DNA of 64,000 bases from OLB6 sp964493635 (GTDB lineage Bacteria; Bacteroidota; Ignavibacteria; Kapaibacteriales; Kapaibacteriaceae). The DNA lies in assembly GCA_964493635.1 (NCBI GenBank), contig CAZBOW010000001.1, forward strand, positions 132,026 to 196,025, given 5' to 3'. Under the pieces are notes generated by a model. The model did no database searches. It was not told the DNA's origin and worked only from the letters and a program-made list of their open reading frames with translations. A program made the translations under genes and the position numbers. Of the stretch, positions 25,925-34,269 are shown one piece after another (position 1 is the first letter of the stretch; the number at the start of each line of letters is the position of its first letter).

Positions 25925-28033
25925 ATGCCGCAGATTACGTCCATCCGACGTAACGTAAAGAACGCGTCGCGATGCTCCGTGTACGTCGACGACGCGTTCT
26001 TTGCTGCCTGTCCTATCGATGTTGCTCTGAGTCTTGGCCTTGCCAAGGGGATGGAAATGACAACGGCACTGGAGCAGACGCTGCGTGCCGAAGATCGTCG
26101 CATTGTTCTGCGGCAAAAGCTCTACCGCTTTGCCACATATAAGCCTCGTACCGAAGAACAGGTGGTACGTCATCTTGAAAAACTCGAGGCGACTCCAGAG
26201 GAGATTGCCGACGTCTTGGCATGGCTGCAGGACTTTCATCTGGTTGACGATCGTGCATACGTCCAACGTTTTATCGAGGCTGCTCACCAACAAAAGCCCC
26301 TGTCCCCTGCCGACGTGCGCCGCCGACTGCGCGCCAAGGGCATTGCCGATGATCTGATCAGCACGGTCCTTACCGCCACCGACCAGGACGCATGGGTGGA
26401 GGGGGCTCTCCGAGCTGTCGCCGAGAAGAAACTCCGGATGCTCTCCGGAACACCAGCCGAACGGCAGCGAAAGCTGATCCAGTTTTTGCAGTACCGTGGT
26501 TTCACCTGGGAGGCTATCCGGGGTGTGGTCCGAGAACTCCTGCCCGTGGTGCTGATCATCGGTTTGTTGCCAACATGGGTGATCGCCGAAGATGCAACGT
26601 GTGGCAAGCACCGTCTGTCCGAGTCGATCAATCGATTCCAACCAACAACGCTTCCCGTCCTGGGTCCGGATGGTCGTCTCTATGTGGATCGTAAGCTGCA
26701 TCCGGACAATAGTGGAGGCATCACCGACCCTGACGAGGTTTGGACTGCAGAGCGCCGCTCGCCCGATGTATGGGGCGAACCACAGCGCGTACCCCTGACA
26801 ACACCATCCATTCCGCAGCCGGAGATGCTCTTCAATTTCACGCCCGATGGGTTGCACGCCATGGTCATGGGACCGTACGATTCCACTGCTGAGGCATCCA
26901 GTGGTCAGGCCCGTCTGACGTTCGCCGTGCTGCACCGTCGTTCGGTAACAGCACCGTTTTCGCACGTCGAGATCCTACCAATTCCGGTTCGTGGCGAGAA
27001 CTATTTCGCCTTTCTGGCAGCCGACCGGCAGGTCTGCTTCATCGCACAGCAGCAGGATTCGGCGTCGCAGCTGGATCTGTCGGTCGTTGTCCTTGACGGC
27101 GGAACCATCGATGAGCATCCCCTGCCGATCAACACCAATGGGTTGGAGGGGGCTCCATGGCTTGCACCGGATGGTCGGACGCTGTATTTGGCCAGTAACG
27201 GCCGGCCGGACCGTCGCGGTAAGGCCGATCTGTATGTCTGTCGCCGAGAGGGTGATGGCTGGCTGCAATGGTCCGAGCCACAGCATCTCGGATGGTGTGT
27301 GAATAGTCAGGAAGATGAGGTGGCGTTTTCGCTGCTACCCGGTGATACGTCGGCGTTGATCACGTCGTGGGACGCCCATGAGGATCGACCGGGCATCTAT
27401 GAGGTGATCCTTCCCGACTCGGTGCGCCCCCTACCCTACCTTGTGCTTGATGTTGTCGCTGTCAACGACATCACTGGTGCAACACTGGCCGATGTGGAAC
27501 TTCATAGCGATCGCCTCACGTGGGTATCTGATACGGCTCAGAGGAGAATCCGTGCTACGATTTCCCCATCTGCCCAACCGCGCACATTCGCCGTGACAGC
27601 CGAGGGCTACGACACGGTGCAGTTTCAGCTGCAATCCATAGCGGTACGATCAACCATGCAGTATGGAGATACGGTTCGACTGTTTCCGTCGGGAAGGCCA
27701 CTTGCGTCGATCTACTTCGATCGGGGTTCGGATCAGATATCTCCAGAAGGGCAGGCAACCATACGGCAAATCCTGACGATGATCAGCCGTGATGTGATGC
27801 TGGAGATCGATGGCTACACGGATGCCGTGGGTGGATCAGCACTCAATGCCGAGTTGTCGGAGCGCCGAGCACGCTCTGTTGCCGAGATGCTCAGGGAGCT
27901 GGGATTCCCGAACGAACGATGTTCGGTTGTTGGTCGCGGTATCGATCGCGGTATCGATCGCGGTATCGATCGTTCTGGACGCATCGTCGACCCCGAAGGC
28001 CGCCGCGTGGATATCTATCCTCGACGGAAGTGA
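25925..28033 (+). CDS. RecX domain fused to PD40-OmpA envelope protein
   Basis: 702 residues in one frame. Residues 1-200 match RecX: three-helix repeats with V-V-R-H-L-E-K-L, L-V-D-D-R-A-Y-V-Q-R-F-I, S-P-A-D-V-R-R-R-L-R-A-K-G-I, ending R-G-F-T-W-E-A-I-R-G. Directly after this, residues 201-221 read V-V-R-E-L-L-P-V-V-L-I-I-G-L-L-P-T-W-V-I-A, a signal-anchor-like segment. Then come PD40 beta-propeller pieces (L-A-P-D-G-R-T-L-Y-L-A-S-N) and an OmpA C-terminal domain with I-Y-F-D-R-G-S-D-Q-I-S and G-Y-T-D-A-V-G. RecX modulates RecA filaments in the cytoplasm; OmpA domains bind peptidoglycan in the periplasm. A GTG at 26525 could start the second half separately. A 12-bp repeat near the end encodes R-G-I-D three times. 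Confidence 0.85.
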   Translation: MPQITSIRRNVKNASRCSVYVDDAFFAACPIDVALSLGLAKGMEMTTALEQTLRAEDRRIVLRQKLYRFATYKPRTEEQVVRHLEKLEATPEEIADVLAWLQDFHLVDDRAYVQRFIEAAHQQKPLSPADVRRRLRAKGIADDLISTVLTATDQDAWVEGALRAVAEKKLRMLSGTPAERQRKLIQFLQYRGFTWEAIRGVVRELLPVVLIIGLLPTWVIAEDATCGKHRLSESINRFQPTTLPVLGPDGRLYVDRKLHPDNSGGITDPDEVWTAERRSPDVWGEPQRVPLTTPSIPQPEMLFNFTPDGLHAMVMGPYDSTAEASSGQARLTFAVLHRRSVTAPFSHVEILPIPVRGENYFAFLAADRQVCFIAQQQDSASQLDLSVVVLDGGTIDEHPLPINTNGLEGAPWLAPDGRTLYLASNGRPDRRGKADLYVCRREGDGWLQWSEPQHLGWCVNSQEDEVAFSLLPGDTSALITSWDAHEDRPGIYEVILPDSVRPLPYLVLDVVAVNDITGATLADVELHSDRLTWVSDTAQRRIRATISPSAQPRTFAVTAEGYDTVQFQLQSIAVRSTMQYGDTVRLFPSGRPLASIYFDRGSDQISPEGQATIRQILTMISRDVMLEIDGYTDAVGGSALNAELSERRARSVAEMLRELGFPNERCSVVGRGIDRGIDRGIDRSGRIVDPEGRRVDIYPRRK
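27937..27972 (+). repeat. 12-bp tandem repeat, three perfect units, in the OmpA domain
   Basis: The unit cggtatcgatcg is repeated perfectly three times and encodes (R)GIDRGIDRGID near the C-terminus of the RecX-OmpA protein. It is an in-frame, slippage-prone expansion. Confidence 0.92.
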
Positions 28034-28040
28034 GTGTTCA

Positions 28041-30008
28041 CTATAGCCGCACTTCGACACGCGTGCTGGCCAGACGACCACCCGTTCGCTGTTCCTGAAG
28101 TTCCACCCACCAGTGATCCGCCGTGCGCAGGTAGACTGCAGCATGCACCGCCGATAGGCGCTGGCACCCCTCGTCATGGAGTGGCGACTGAAACAAGACT
28201 TCATCGGCCGTAATGCCACAGCGACGCTCAAGACCATGACGATCCCGAATGGTGGCAATCACCTCCTCATCACCGTGGCATGGTCGGTTCAATTCGATGG
28301 TGATCCGCTGCCAGTTGTCGTCGGTCTCCACCGTGAGGTGCTTGCACAGTGACTCGCCCTGGTGCATGGCTCCGGCACTGAAACCAACGGGAACAAGATG
28401 TTTTCCAGATGAGTCCGTTGACTGTTTCATGACGATGTCCTGCAGTGGGTGGTCAAGGTTCAAGGGAGGATGTCGGTGGCTGAGCTCATACAATCGCGCC
28501 AGGTGCCGACGAAACATACGGTCGAACAACCATTGATGCGGTGCGGTGTGGCGTTCATCGTACCACCACCACCAGTCACTTGCCTCTAGGCGGTAGAGCT
28601 CCGGGTAGAACGCCTCCGGAAGGTTCGCGCGCACATCGGCCAGAAGCTCCCAGGCGAGATTCGTTGCCGGGGATCCAATCCAGATCCGAAAGTTTCCGTC
28701 GATCCACGAACCTGCGACAAGATGATCAAGGTGCTGTGCGCTCGCTGCAGCTGCTTCGGAACAGCTCACCAGCTGAATGTCGTCTGCATCGGACAATCGG
28801 CGCAGAAGCGCGCGAAGAAATGGCTCGCCATTACTGTGGTAAAACTCCCAACAGTTTTCGCCATCCAGAATAACCGGAACGCATGCCGACGTAAGAGCCT
28901 CGATGCCCTCATGATCGATGATCATTGCACGGCGATGCCGCAGACGCGACAAAAAGTCCTCGGCAGCGCGGTCGGGATCCCACGTTGCGTACACAAATCC
29001 AATCGCATCGCTCAGCTCCAGATCGCGGAACAACACGGTGATGTCGCCCGAGGATGTTGCCACGCGATAGGGATGGTAGGGGGCTGTCGGAGCCGGTGAT
29101 TGGCGCTCATGTCCCTGTGCCAACTTACTCTGACGCAGAATGGCAGCATCGGTAGCCGTCCACCGAATCCCCTGCTCGGCCATGATGGTGAGAACGTCCA
29201 TACTCAGGCTCCCTTCCGAGGGCCACATGCCTTGCGGGCGCGATCCGAAACGTGTTGTTGCATCGGCAAGTGCCGAGGCCACGTGCCACTGGGCATCGGC
29301 CCTGGCCTGCAGCGGTGGGTTCGGTAGGTAGGCCTCAGGCATTGATTCGCTGGCTGTAGCCGTCGAACAGAGCAGTGGCAGGATGGGATGGTAGAAGGGT
29401 GAGACAGACAACTCACTGCTCGTGCCTGTGCAGAGATGCTGCAGAGCGGGAATCACCTCCTGCAGATACTGGTGCTGCAGATCCAGTAAACGATCGCGGT
29501 CGGTCTGAGAGAAGCCTTGCTGCTTGCTCATCAGATTGGCAACGATGGGGTGCCTTCTCAGCTCGGGACTGCTCCACGCAAGATGGAGCAGTGTTTGGAG
29601 GTCAAGGAGCTCTGTATCCGACAGCCGTTCTGGTTGCGGATGCTGCAGAATCTGCTCTAGCCGCGGAAATTCGTGAAGCTGCGTCGTTGGTTGGAGCGTC
29701 GACGCCCATTCCACGAGCTGTCGTCGATCTTCCGGGGACCGATCGGAAACGGACCCGCTGCAGAGCTCCAGAACGGGGTCGGTGGCTCCCCTGCCGTAGG
29801 CATCAATCTGAGCTAGTAGCGACGGTACAACGTTGATAGTGTGCCGCAGGGGAAACTCTGCAAACAGGCGCGGCAACCATGCATAATCCTTGAGTGCATG
29901 CATCCGCACCCAAGGAAGAAAGAGCTTCCCATGGCCATCTTCAGAGCCAGGCACCGTGTAATCGGGCTGGTGAAAGTGCCACAAAAAACAAACGCGCAAA
30001 GGAAGCAT
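28041..30008 (-). CDS. Glycoside hydrolase family 57 protein (alpha-glucan-active)
   Basis: 655 residues starting MLPLRVCFLWHFHQPDY, a GH57 N-terminal motif with the H-x-H-Q-P metal/substrate site. The nucleophile region is G-M-W-P-S-E-G-S-L-S. The acid/base region is L-F-R-D-L-E-L-S-D-A-I-G-F-V-Y. D-G-E-N-C-W-E-F-Y-H-S-N-G completes the set. The C-terminal 120 residues are a beta-rich domain (W-W-V-E-L-Q-E near the end). It probably cleaves or transfers alpha-1,4 glucans such as glycogen. The ATG lies just 5 bases after the tmRNA 3' end, so the two may share a transcript. Longer upstream starts would run into the tmRNA and are rejected. Confidence 0.85.
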   Translation of the reverse strand: MLPLRVCFLWHFHQPDYTVPGSEDGHGKLFLPWVRMHALKDYAWLPRLFAEFPLRHTINVVPSLLAQIDAYGRGATDPVLELCSGSVSDRSPEDRRQLVEWASTLQPTTQLHEFPRLEQILQHPQPERLSDTELLDLQTLLHLAWSSPELRRHPIVANLMSKQQGFSQTDRDRLLDLQHQYLQEVIPALQHLCTGTSSELSVSPFYHPILPLLCSTATASESMPEAYLPNPPLQARADAQWHVASALADATTRFGSRPQGMWPSEGSLSMDVLTIMAEQGIRWTATDAAILRQSKLAQGHERQSPAPTAPYHPYRVATSSGDITVLFRDLELSDAIGFVYATWDPDRAAEDFLSRLRHRRAMIIDHEGIEALTSACVPVILDGENCWEFYHSNGEPFLRALLRRLSDADDIQLVSCSEAAAASAQHLDHLVAGSWIDGNFRIWIGSPATNLAWELLADVRANLPEAFYPELYRLEASDWWWWYDERHTAPHQWLFDRMFRRHLARLYELSHRHPPLNLDHPLQDIVMKQSTDSSGKHLVPVGFSAGAMHQGESLCKHLTVETDDNWQRITIELNRPCHGDEEVIATIRDRHGLERRCGITADEVLFQSPLHDEGCQRLSAVHAAVYLRTADHWWVELQEQRTGGRLASTRVEVRL

Positions 30009-30013
30009 AAAAG

Positions 30014-30378
30014 TGGAGATGCCGGGAGTCGAACCCGGGTCCGAAGCGGAATCGCCGAAGCCTACCACGTGTGTCTTCGTTCTACATGTTCTTGCCAGTC
30101 AGGGCACCGAACGACAGGTCCTGCCAGGCCAGTTTCAGTAATGTCTCACGGTAGGCCCTGAAACGCAGCTTCCCGCCAGTCTATGTGGGGTTTGACACCG
30201 CGGCGAGGGCCCATAGACAAGCTCTCGTGCGATGGCATGGGTGCCTTAAGTTAGGCAGCCATGCGATAACCGAAGTTATCGCCAGTTGTTGTTCGCCGGT
30301 TGTATTTACGAGCTCCACCAGCGTAGCTCGACACGCATCTTCGTGGTCATCACGCCCCGTCGAAGCCGGTACATCCCC
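30014..30378 (-). ncRNA. ssrA: tmRNA (ssrA), tag peptide GDNFGYRMAA
   Basis: 365 bases. The 5' end GGGGATGTACCGGCTTCGAC is the conserved tmRNA start, and the 3' end has the T-arm GGGTTCGACTCCCGG. GGGGATG pairs with CATCTCC to form the acceptor stem with one G-U; CCA is not encoded. The open frame at 30251-30283 reads GGC GAT AAC TTC GGT TAT CGC ATG GCT GCC TAA, a ten-residue tag, GDNFGYRMAA, which aligns with the known Chlorobium tag ADDYSYAMAA. It is released from stalled ribosomes to mark nascent chains for proteolysis. Resume-codon placement at GGC is inferred from that alignment. Confidence 0.93.
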
Positions 30379-30441
30379 ATAGGGTTGATTCGAGAAAAAC
30401 GGTGCGAGTGTCTCACTGAGACTCTCAAAGAACTATTTCGA

Positions 30442-30449
30442 CAAAGGTA
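30442..30449 (-). promoter_or_regulatory. Candidate -7 box for tmRNA (TACCTTTG)
   Basis: TACCTTTG on the minus strand lies about 64 bases before the mature tmRNA 5' end; the leader would be removed by processing. It falls in the 99-base interval between ispH and tmRNA. Confidence 0.45.
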
Positions 30450-30477
30450 CGACGTTCTTGGCCGATGGCCCTTACAT

Positions 30478-31398
30478 TCAGCCGCGCAGAGCCCGAAGAT
30501 AGTCAGCGACTTCTTCCATGTGCCACTGCGGAGTGCTTGTTGCACCGCTGATGCCAATCCGTTCTGCACCATGCAACCACGACGGGTCGATCTCGGTGAC
30601 ATCTTCGATGAAGTAGGTTCGCGGATTGGCGGCTTTGGCGACGTCAAAAAGGACCTTGCCATTGCTGGACGTCCTGCCAGCAACAAAGATGATCACGTCG
30701 TTGGCACGGGCATAGTCTGCCAATTGAGACTCCCGGCCCGACACCTGTCCACAGATCGTGTCCTTGGCATGAAACTCCGTGGCGATGGCCTCCATGGAGT
30801 CGACAACCAACTCGCTGACCCGCTGCTTCAGAGCATCACGGATGGCATAGAGTGTGGGTCGGTCCATGGTCGTTTGAGAGAAGAGCACGGTCTTTTTCGA
30901 CACATCAACCGTGGCGAGTGCCTCATCGACGCTCTTTACCACGATACAGTCGTCTCTGACCACTCCGCGCACGCCAAGTACTTCGGCGTGATCCTTCTTG
31001 CCGAAGATGACCACCTGATACCCCTGGTCGTAGAACTTCCGCACGCGCTCCTGAAGTTTGGTCACGACGGGGCAAGTAGCGTCCACCAATTCGATGCCGT
31101 GCTCCCATGCAGCCCGATAGGTCGCAGGGGGCTCTCCATGAGCGCGAATGATCACCTTGGCGCCAGAATGTGCGATCGATGGAAAGTCCTCCACAGAGAT
31201 CGTCGTAAGCCCCTTAGCAGCCAAGCGTTCAATCTCTTTCGGATTGTGAATGATGTGGCCAAGCACGTACACATTCCGTCGCTGTGATTCGCTATTGGGT
31301 TGGGTGAGTTGTGGTTGCGTGAGCTGTTCTTCGGCAATCTGCACGGTTCGCACAACGCCCCAGCAAAAGCCACTCTGTCTGTCGATGGTAACGTTCAT
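30478..31398 (-). CDS. ispH: 4-hydroxy-3-methylbut-2-enyl diphosphate reductase
   Basis: 306 residues. The last step of the MEP isoprenoid pathway, making IPP and DMAPP. Three Fe-S cysteines are present: S-G-F-C-W-G-V near residue 12, D-A-T-C-P-V-V near 108 and D-T-I-C-G-Q near 205. Conserved His sites are in L-G-H-I-I-H-N and R-A-H-G-E-P. The usual T-x-x-R-Q after the third Cys reads V-S-G-R-E here, a mild variation. Near the N-terminus a small duplication gives L-T-Q-P-Q-L-T-Q-P. It lies 8 bases downstream of cmk, so the two form an operon. Confidence 0.95.
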   Translation of the reverse strand: MNVTIDRQSGFCWGVVRTVQIAEEQLTQPQLTQPNSESQRRNVYVLGHIIHNPKEIERLAAKGLTTISVEDFPSIAHSGAKVIIRAHGEPPATYRAAWEHGIELVDATCPVVTKLQERVRKFYDQGYQVVIFGKKDHAEVLGVRGVVRDDCIVVKSVDEALATVDVSKKTVLFSQTTMDRPTLYAIRDALKQRVSELVVDSMEAIATEFHAKDTICGQVSGRESQLADYARANDVIIFVAGRTSSNGKVLFDVAKAANPRTYFIEDVTEIDPSWLHGAERIGISGATSTPQWHMEEVADYLRALRG

Positions 31399-31406
31399 GG
31401 TGCTGC

Positions 31407-32111
31407 CTACAGGTTTCCGTAGGTGGTTATGAAGTGGTGTGCCTTCTGGTAGTTCTTCGCCAACTGCACAATATCCTGCACCTGCTCGTCGATCGTCCGA
31501 TGGGTGGTATCGATCTCTACGGCACCCTCTGGCTTCATCAACGGGCTGGTTTGGCGAGAGCTGTCCAGACGATCCCGCTCCGCAATTTGTGTAATGACGT
31601 CTTCGATCTCGGCATGCTGACCGAGCGCGCGGAGATCCTGTACGCGCCGACGGGCTCGCTCAGCGATCGAGGCAACGAGGTAGACCTTCACATGGGCATG
31701 TGGAAACACCACCGAGCCGATGTCACGCCCGTCCATTACCACCCCGCCGTCACGGCCCATGGCACGCTGGAGGGCAACCAAGTGCTCCCGAACGCACGGC
31801 TCGGCGCTCACACGACTTACCAGTGCCGTAACATCGGGCTGCCGAATACGGTCCGAGACATCCACGCCGTTGAGAAGTGTTCGTTGCCCACGCTCGTCGG
31901 TTCGCAATTCGATGGAGATCGTTAAGACCAACGCGCACAGGCCACTGGTGGAGATCGCTGTGGCCGACTCGATGGCAGCAAGGGTTACTGCCCGGTACAT
32001 CGCACCGGTATCGATGTAGATATACCCAAGGTGCTCTGCTACTCTGCGGGCCGTGGTGGACTTCCCTGCTCCGGCAGGTCCGTCGATGGTAATGATTATT
32101 GGTACGGGCAT
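31407..32111 (-). CDS. cmk: Cytidylate kinase
   Basis: 234 residues. The P-loop is I-D-G-P-A-G-A-G-K-S-T-T near residue 9; it continues Y-I-Y-I-D-T-G-A-M-Y-R-A and has the lid region V-M-D-G-R-D-I-G-S-V-V-F-P. It phosphorylates CMP and dCMP. Length is typical. The ATG at 32111 follows a TAnnTTTG box by 4 bases. In several bacteria cmk and ispH are neighbours, as here. Confidence 0.95.
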   Translation of the reverse strand: MPVPIIITIDGPAGAGKSTTARRVAEHLGYIYIDTGAMYRAVTLAAIESATAISTSGLCALVLTISIELRTDERGQRTLLNGVDVSDRIRQPDVTALVSRVSAEPCVREHLVALQRAMGRDGGVVMDGRDIGSVVFPHAHVKVYLVASIAERARRRVQDLRALGQHAEIEDVITQIAERDRLDSSRQTSPLMKPEGAVEIDTTHRTIDEQVQDIVQLAKNYQKAHHFITTYGNL

Positions 32112-32114
32112 CGT

Positions 32115-32142
32115 GCAAAGATAGCTGGCATAGTATCTTTGC
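32115..32142. promoter_or_regulatory. Symmetric divergent promoter pair between cmk and phnC
   Basis: A perfect 9-bp inverted repeat (gcaaagata 32115-32123 and tatctttgc 32134-32142, 10-bp centre) places a TATCTTTG box on each strand. The minus box (32116-32123) ends 4 bases before the cmk ATG; the plus box (32134-32141) ends 5 bases before the phnC ATG. Both transcripts would start at or next to the start codon. The palindrome could alternatively be an operator. Confidence 0.6.
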
Positions 32143-32146
32143 AGCC

Positions 32147-32914
32147 ATGCGTCCCATTCTTGAAGTCGTAGATGTATCGCACACCTACCCCAATGGGGTT
32201 CACGCGTTGCGGAATGTGTCCCTGACGGTTCACCCCGGGGAATTCTTGGTTGTCATCGGCCTGTCCGGCAGTGGGAAGTCTACCCTACTGCGCACGATTA
32301 ACCGGCTTCTGGAGCCATCGGACGGTCGCATACTGTTTGATGGCACCGACATCGCACACATTGGCGGCGAGGATTTACGGCGCCATCGGTCGCGGATCGG
32401 CATGATCTTTCAGCACTTCAATCTCATCGACCGACACTCCGTCCTAAAAAATGTCCTCTACGGCTCGCTGGGTGCCACCGGAACGATGACATCCATCCTA
32501 AACCGGTTCTCACGGGAGCAGGTTGCCGAGGCGCTTCACAACTTGGACATCGTGGGCATTGCCGACAAAGCCGAGATGCGTGCCGATGCTCTCTCGGGGG
32601 GGCAGAAACAGCGCGTAGCTATCGCGCGAGCGCTCATGCAACACCCCAAGGTTCTCCTTGCTGATGAACCGGTAGCCTCGCTGGATCCGGCAACATCGCA
32701 CTCCGTGATGCAGTACTTAGAGAAGGTGAATAAAGAGTTGGGCATGACGGTTATCTGCAACCTGCACTTCCTCTCACTGGTTCGTCAGTATGCCTCGCGG
32801 GTTGTGGCCCTCAAACATGGTACTCTCGTCTTCGACGGTCATCCAGAAGAGATCTCCGATGAGTGGTTCGCCGCTATTTACGGCGAAGACGCACGGGAGG
32901 TAGAAATCCGATGA
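32147..32914 (+). CDS. phnC: Phosphonate/phosphate-type ABC transporter ATP-binding protein
   Basis: 255 residues. Walker A is G-L-S-G-S-G-K-S-T near residue 40, followed by the Q-loop region in I-F-Q-H-F-N-L-I-D-R-H-S-V-L. The ABC signature is L-S-G-G-Q-K-Q-R, Walker B is V-L-L-A-D-E-P-V-A-S-L-D. The H-loop position reads C-N-L-H-F-L. The I-D-R-H-S-V-L-x-N-V-L block is typical of PhnC. It powers the permease that follows; the binding protein is probably the separate PhnD-like gene at 2334-3070. The stop overlaps phnE as ATGA. Confidence 0.9.
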   Translation: MRPILEVVDVSHTYPNGVHALRNVSLTVHPGEFLVVIGLSGSGKSTLLRTINRLLEPSDGRILFDGTDIAHIGGEDLRRHRSRIGMIFQHFNLIDRHSVLKNVLYGSLGATGTMTSILNRFSREQVAEALHNLDIVGIADKAEMRADALSGGQKQRVAIARALMQHPKVLLADEPVASLDPATSHSVMQYLEKVNKELGMTVICNLHFLSLVRQYASRVVALKHGTLVFDGHPEEISDEWFAAIYGEDAREVEIR

Positions 32915-33942
32915 CGACCTTCTCGCCGATGTCGCCGCTGTCCCGAGTGTTTGCTGCCATGCTGGATGCCACGCTGGGGGCGATGCTATGGGCCTCGCTC
33001 TGGCGGGTGGTCCTTCCCGCCTTCGTCGGGAGCACGCCGCCAGCATTCGGAATGCCCGATGTTGTGGGCATGATTGCCCTAGCTGTGCTCTTGATTGTCC
33101 TCGGCGTCACCACGGAGGGGTCGCTCGGCCGAGCATTCATCCGCGGTGGAATGCCATCGTCGAACGCCGGCCGGGCGATTGTCCGACACCTCGGCTGGAC
33201 GTCGTTTGTGATCACCCTCTGGACAGGGTGGATCATCACAAAGATCTCCCCCATCGAATTTTTCTCGTCCGAGGGGCTGCAGGGGGCTGGCCGCATTTTT
33301 GGCGCACTGGTGCAGCCGAACGTAAGCATTATCCCGCAGGCACTGGAAGCCATGGTGGTGACCGTGTTTACGGCACTAATGGCAACGGTGGTGGCCGTAC
33401 CGCTGGCATTCCTGATCAGCTTTCCTGCTGCTCGGAACGTGATGTCGGCTACGGCAGGTGAACGTGCGGTGTATACGTCGATTCGGGCCGTCCTGAACAT
33501 TGCCCGTTCGATGGAGCCCGTGATCTGGGCCGTGATCTTCTCGGTGTGGGTTGGCATTGGCCCGTTTGCCGGGATGTTGGCCTTGGTGGTTCATACTGTG
33601 GCCTCGCTAGCCAAGCAGTACAGTGAGCAGATCGAGGACATCAACGACGGCCCCATCGAAGCCATTGCCGCTACGGGTGCCAATCGGCTGCAAAACATTT
33701 GGTTTGCCATCGTTCCGCAAGTGGTTATTCCGTTTCTCAGTTTCACCATCTACCGATGGGATATCAACGTCCGCATGGCCACGATCATCGGCTTTGTTGG
33801 CGGTGGCGGCATCGGAACGTTACTGACGCAGTACCAGGGACTGGCCAAGTTCCAGGAGGTCGGTACCCTGGTGATCATCATTACCCTTGTGGTTTGGATT
33901 CTCGACGTTGCCAGCGCCCGTATTCGTGAGGCGCTGAAGTAG
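32911..33942 (+). CDS. phnE: Phosphonate/phosphate-type ABC transporter permease
   Basis: 343 residues with about seven hydrophobic segments. The EAA loop reads E-A-I-A-A-T-G-A-N-R-L-Q-N-I-W-F-A-I-V-P-Q, matching the PhnE subfamily. Upstream R-A-V-L-N-I-A-R-S-M-E-P-V-I-W-A is also characteristic. It begins in the phnC stop codon. The N-terminus has an extra pair of membrane segments before the conserved core. Confidence 0.9.
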   Translation: MTTFSPMSPLSRVFAAMLDATLGAMLWASLWRVVLPAFVGSTPPAFGMPDVVGMIALAVLLIVLGVTTEGSLGRAFIRGGMPSSNAGRAIVRHLGWTSFVITLWTGWIITKISPIEFFSSEGLQGAGRIFGALVQPNVSIIPQALEAMVVTVFTALMATVVAVPLAFLISFPAARNVMSATAGERAVYTSIRAVLNIARSMEPVIWAVIFSVWVGIGPFAGMLALVVHTVASLAKQYSEQIEDINDGPIEAIAATGANRLQNIWFAIVPQVVIPFLSFTIYRWDINVRMATIIGFVGGGGIGTLLTQYQGLAKFQEVGTLVIIITLVVWILDVASARIREALK

Positions 33943-34257
33943 GTGTCCGTGGGTGCTGCTCGCCTGCAGGATGTTCATGCCATCACGATGTCGAGGGTTG
34001 AGGCACGTCGCCGTATTGAGGCCTACCTCACAGATCACCCGTTCCTGAAAGAAGTTCTCCACACACGGTCGTGGACGGAGGGAGATGGCACGGACGTGTT
34101 GCACGCAGACAGTATCTTCGGAACGGGTTCCATCACCCTGACGGATGGCACGATTGAGATCGATCTGCAACTCAGTCCGCTGGGTCAAGCAGCGCGAAGC
34201 AAGATCAGCAGTGTGCTCTCCTCGGCCATCGTCCAATTGCTCTCCGAATCTCCCTAA
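33943..34257 (+). CDS. Hypothetical small protein between phnE and dnaE
   Basis: 104 residues from a GTG directly after the phnE stop; an ATG at 33988 would give an 89-residue version. The chain has an N-terminal charged helix (R-V-E-A-R-R-R-I-E-A-Y-L) and then a predicted beta region (D-S-I-F-G-T-G-S-I-T-L-T-D-G-T-I-E-I-D-L). It ends with an amphipathic helix. The pattern of a beta hairpin plus a C-terminal helix vaguely resembles PHA-granule-region proteins. I do not assign a function. Confidence 0.55.
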   Translation: MSVGAARLQDVHAITMSRVEARRRIEAYLTDHPFLKEVLHTRSWTEGDGTDVLHADSIFGTGSITLTDGTIEIDLQLSPLGQAARSKISSVLSSAIVQLLSESP

Positions 34258-34269
34258 AGGTAGGCTGCC

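Noticed and set aside
25787..26965. Minus-strand open frame of 392 codons over recX
   Set aside because: Antisense to the RecX-OmpA gene, with no start context and no domain.
27937..27972. Three-unit 12-bp repeat as a CRISPR array
   Set aside because: Units are contiguous with no spacers and lie within an open reading frame.
30020..30060. tRNA-like T-arm GGGTTCGACTCCCGG
   Set aside because: It is the 3' half of the tmRNA; there is no separate anticodon stem. No independent tRNA was found in the window by motif reading.
30286..31287. Long plus-strand open frame of 333 codons over tmRNA and ispH
   Set aside because: It spans a structured RNA and the antisense strand of ispH; no domain is visible.
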